6,633 nt of DNA from an uncultured Collinsella sp. (GTDB taxonomy: Bacteria > Actinomycetota > Coriobacteriia > Coriobacteriales > Coriobacteriaceae), in the NCBI GenBank assembly GCA_902478985.1, contig CABSNH010000088.1, positions 1 to 6,633 of the forward strand. Reading direction: 5' to 3'. The notes beneath the pieces were generated by a model. It was not told where the DNA came from and did not search any database. It was given only the letters and a program-made list of their open reading frames with translations. The translations under genes were made by a program, and so were the position numbers. Shown in pieces: positions 6,136-6,633 of this stretch; within the stretch, counting starts at the first letter, position 1; every line of letters begins with the position of its first letter.

Positions 6136-6208
6136 AAAACGGGTTTCAAAATGCCATGCGTCGCCGCATTGTGTAGGCGCCGTGCATAGCTATTTTGAAG
6201 CCCGTTTT
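6136..6208 (-). terminator. Long inverted repeat, probable terminator of the exporter gene, with a 39-nt apex
   Basis: Arms 6136-6152 and 6192-6208 pair over 17 bp with one wobble (AAAACGGGTTTCAAAAT against its near complement). On the minus strand the stem ends in CCCGTTTTTTG, as a terminator for the exporter gene should. The apex of 39 nt is far longer than a usual terminator loop and has weak internal pairing (ATGC/GCAT, CGCC/GGCG). It could be an inserted or cruciform element rather than a plain terminator. Confidence 0.6.
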
Positions 6209-6219
6209 GTTAGGCCTAC

Positions 6220-6633
6220 TTAGAGGCCGAAGGCAGATAGGGCGAGGCCCCAGCCCACGCCGATGACGTACATCATGACCAGGAACACGGCGTTTTCGCG
6301 AGCACTGCGATTGGTGCGGAACAGCACCAGATAACCCACGCCGGCAGAAATGAGCGTGCCGGCGAGCATCGGTGCCAGTTGCAGTGCGCCTTCCAGATAC
6401 AGCTGCGTAATGACCACGCTCGCCGAGCAGTTGGGGATCAGGCCGACAAGCGCCGAACCCAGGACGGCGAGCGTCTCGTTGCCACGCAGGAACTGCTCGA
6501 TCGCAGATTCGCCAAAGGTCTCGAGCACGGCGACCAGAATCAGCGTCACTAGGAAAATGAATACCGATACCTGCACGGTATGCGAGATGGCGCTGCGGAT
6601 AATCGACAGGACGGGCGCACCTTCGTGTGAGTG
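6220..6633 (-). CDS. Putative manganese/heavy-metal exporter (ArsP_2-like), C-terminal part, cut by window edge
   Basis: The frame is open to the window edge, so the N-terminal part lies outside; 137 residues are visible. A GTG at 6576 is only an internal codon. The fragment begins with a His-containing stretch (HSHEG), typical of the metal-binding loop in the middle of these proteins. It continues with hydrophobic segments at about visible residues 20-37, 53-74, 83-105 and 115-134. The motif GLIPNCSASVVITQLYLEG (64-82) and LVLFRTN...EN (102-114) are diagnostic of the ten-helix family annotated as putative manganese transporter or ArsP_2. It would sit in the cytoplasmic membrane and export a metal ion. 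The substrate is not settled by sequence. The gene is convergent with the HdeD-like/DUF188 pair, with a terminator-like inverted repeat just downstream. Confidence 0.85.
   Translation of the reverse strand, partial: HSHEGAPVLSIIRSAISHTVQVSVFIFLVTLILVAVLETFGESAIEQFLRGNETLAVLGSALVGLIPNCSASVVITQLYLEGALQLAPMLAGTLISAGVGYLVLFRTNRSARENAVFLVMMYVIGVGWGLALSAFGL

Overview
The window is about 60% G+C with short intergenic gaps and gene families typical of gut Coriobacteriia. The protein sequences look most like Collinsella, but that is from memory of the families and was not searched. There are no rRNA, tRNA, CRISPR or transposase genes.

Left part (1-1906): an AT-rich leading stretch, then a minus-strand orphan gene for a protein with a C-terminal PD-(D/E)XK nuclease-like domain (DUF559/AbiEi-like architecture). 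It is followed head-to-head by the wreck of an M20 metallopeptidase gene. The wreck carries a one-base frameshift and a large internal deletion. A near-perfect 16-bp inverted repeat lies between the two and covers the ribosome binding site of the peptidase remnant. By hand count, sample lines here are 37% (1-60), 50% (241-300) and 53% (601-660) G+C, against 63% at 5761-5820. This suggests an accessory segment.

Middle part (1946-4704): a short, degenerate DUF1015 protein on the plus strand runs into a strong bidirectional terminator. On the other side three minus-strand genes read toward the same terminator: a nitroreductase, then two tandem histidine phosphatase paralogs. A REP-like palindrome sits between the nitroreductase and the first phosphatase. 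The first phosphatase probably has a frameshift in a G5 tract at its very end. Upstream of the nitroreductase is a 19-bp site matching the DtxR/IdeR iron box at 15 of 19 positions, which suggests iron control of this gene or of the whole three-gene unit.

Right part (4967-6633): an HdeD-like six-helix membrane protein (DUF308) is followed with zero gap by a YaiI/YqxD (DUF188) protein and a classic terminator. A 17-bp inverted repeat with a 39-nt apex then separates these from the C-terminal part of a minus-strand heavy-metal/manganese exporter (ArsP_2 type), which runs off the window edge.

Most of the window is ordinary chromosome. I do not see a complete new multi-gene system. The best leads are the iron box, the orphan nuclease-like protein, the palindromes, and two genes with frameshift signatures.
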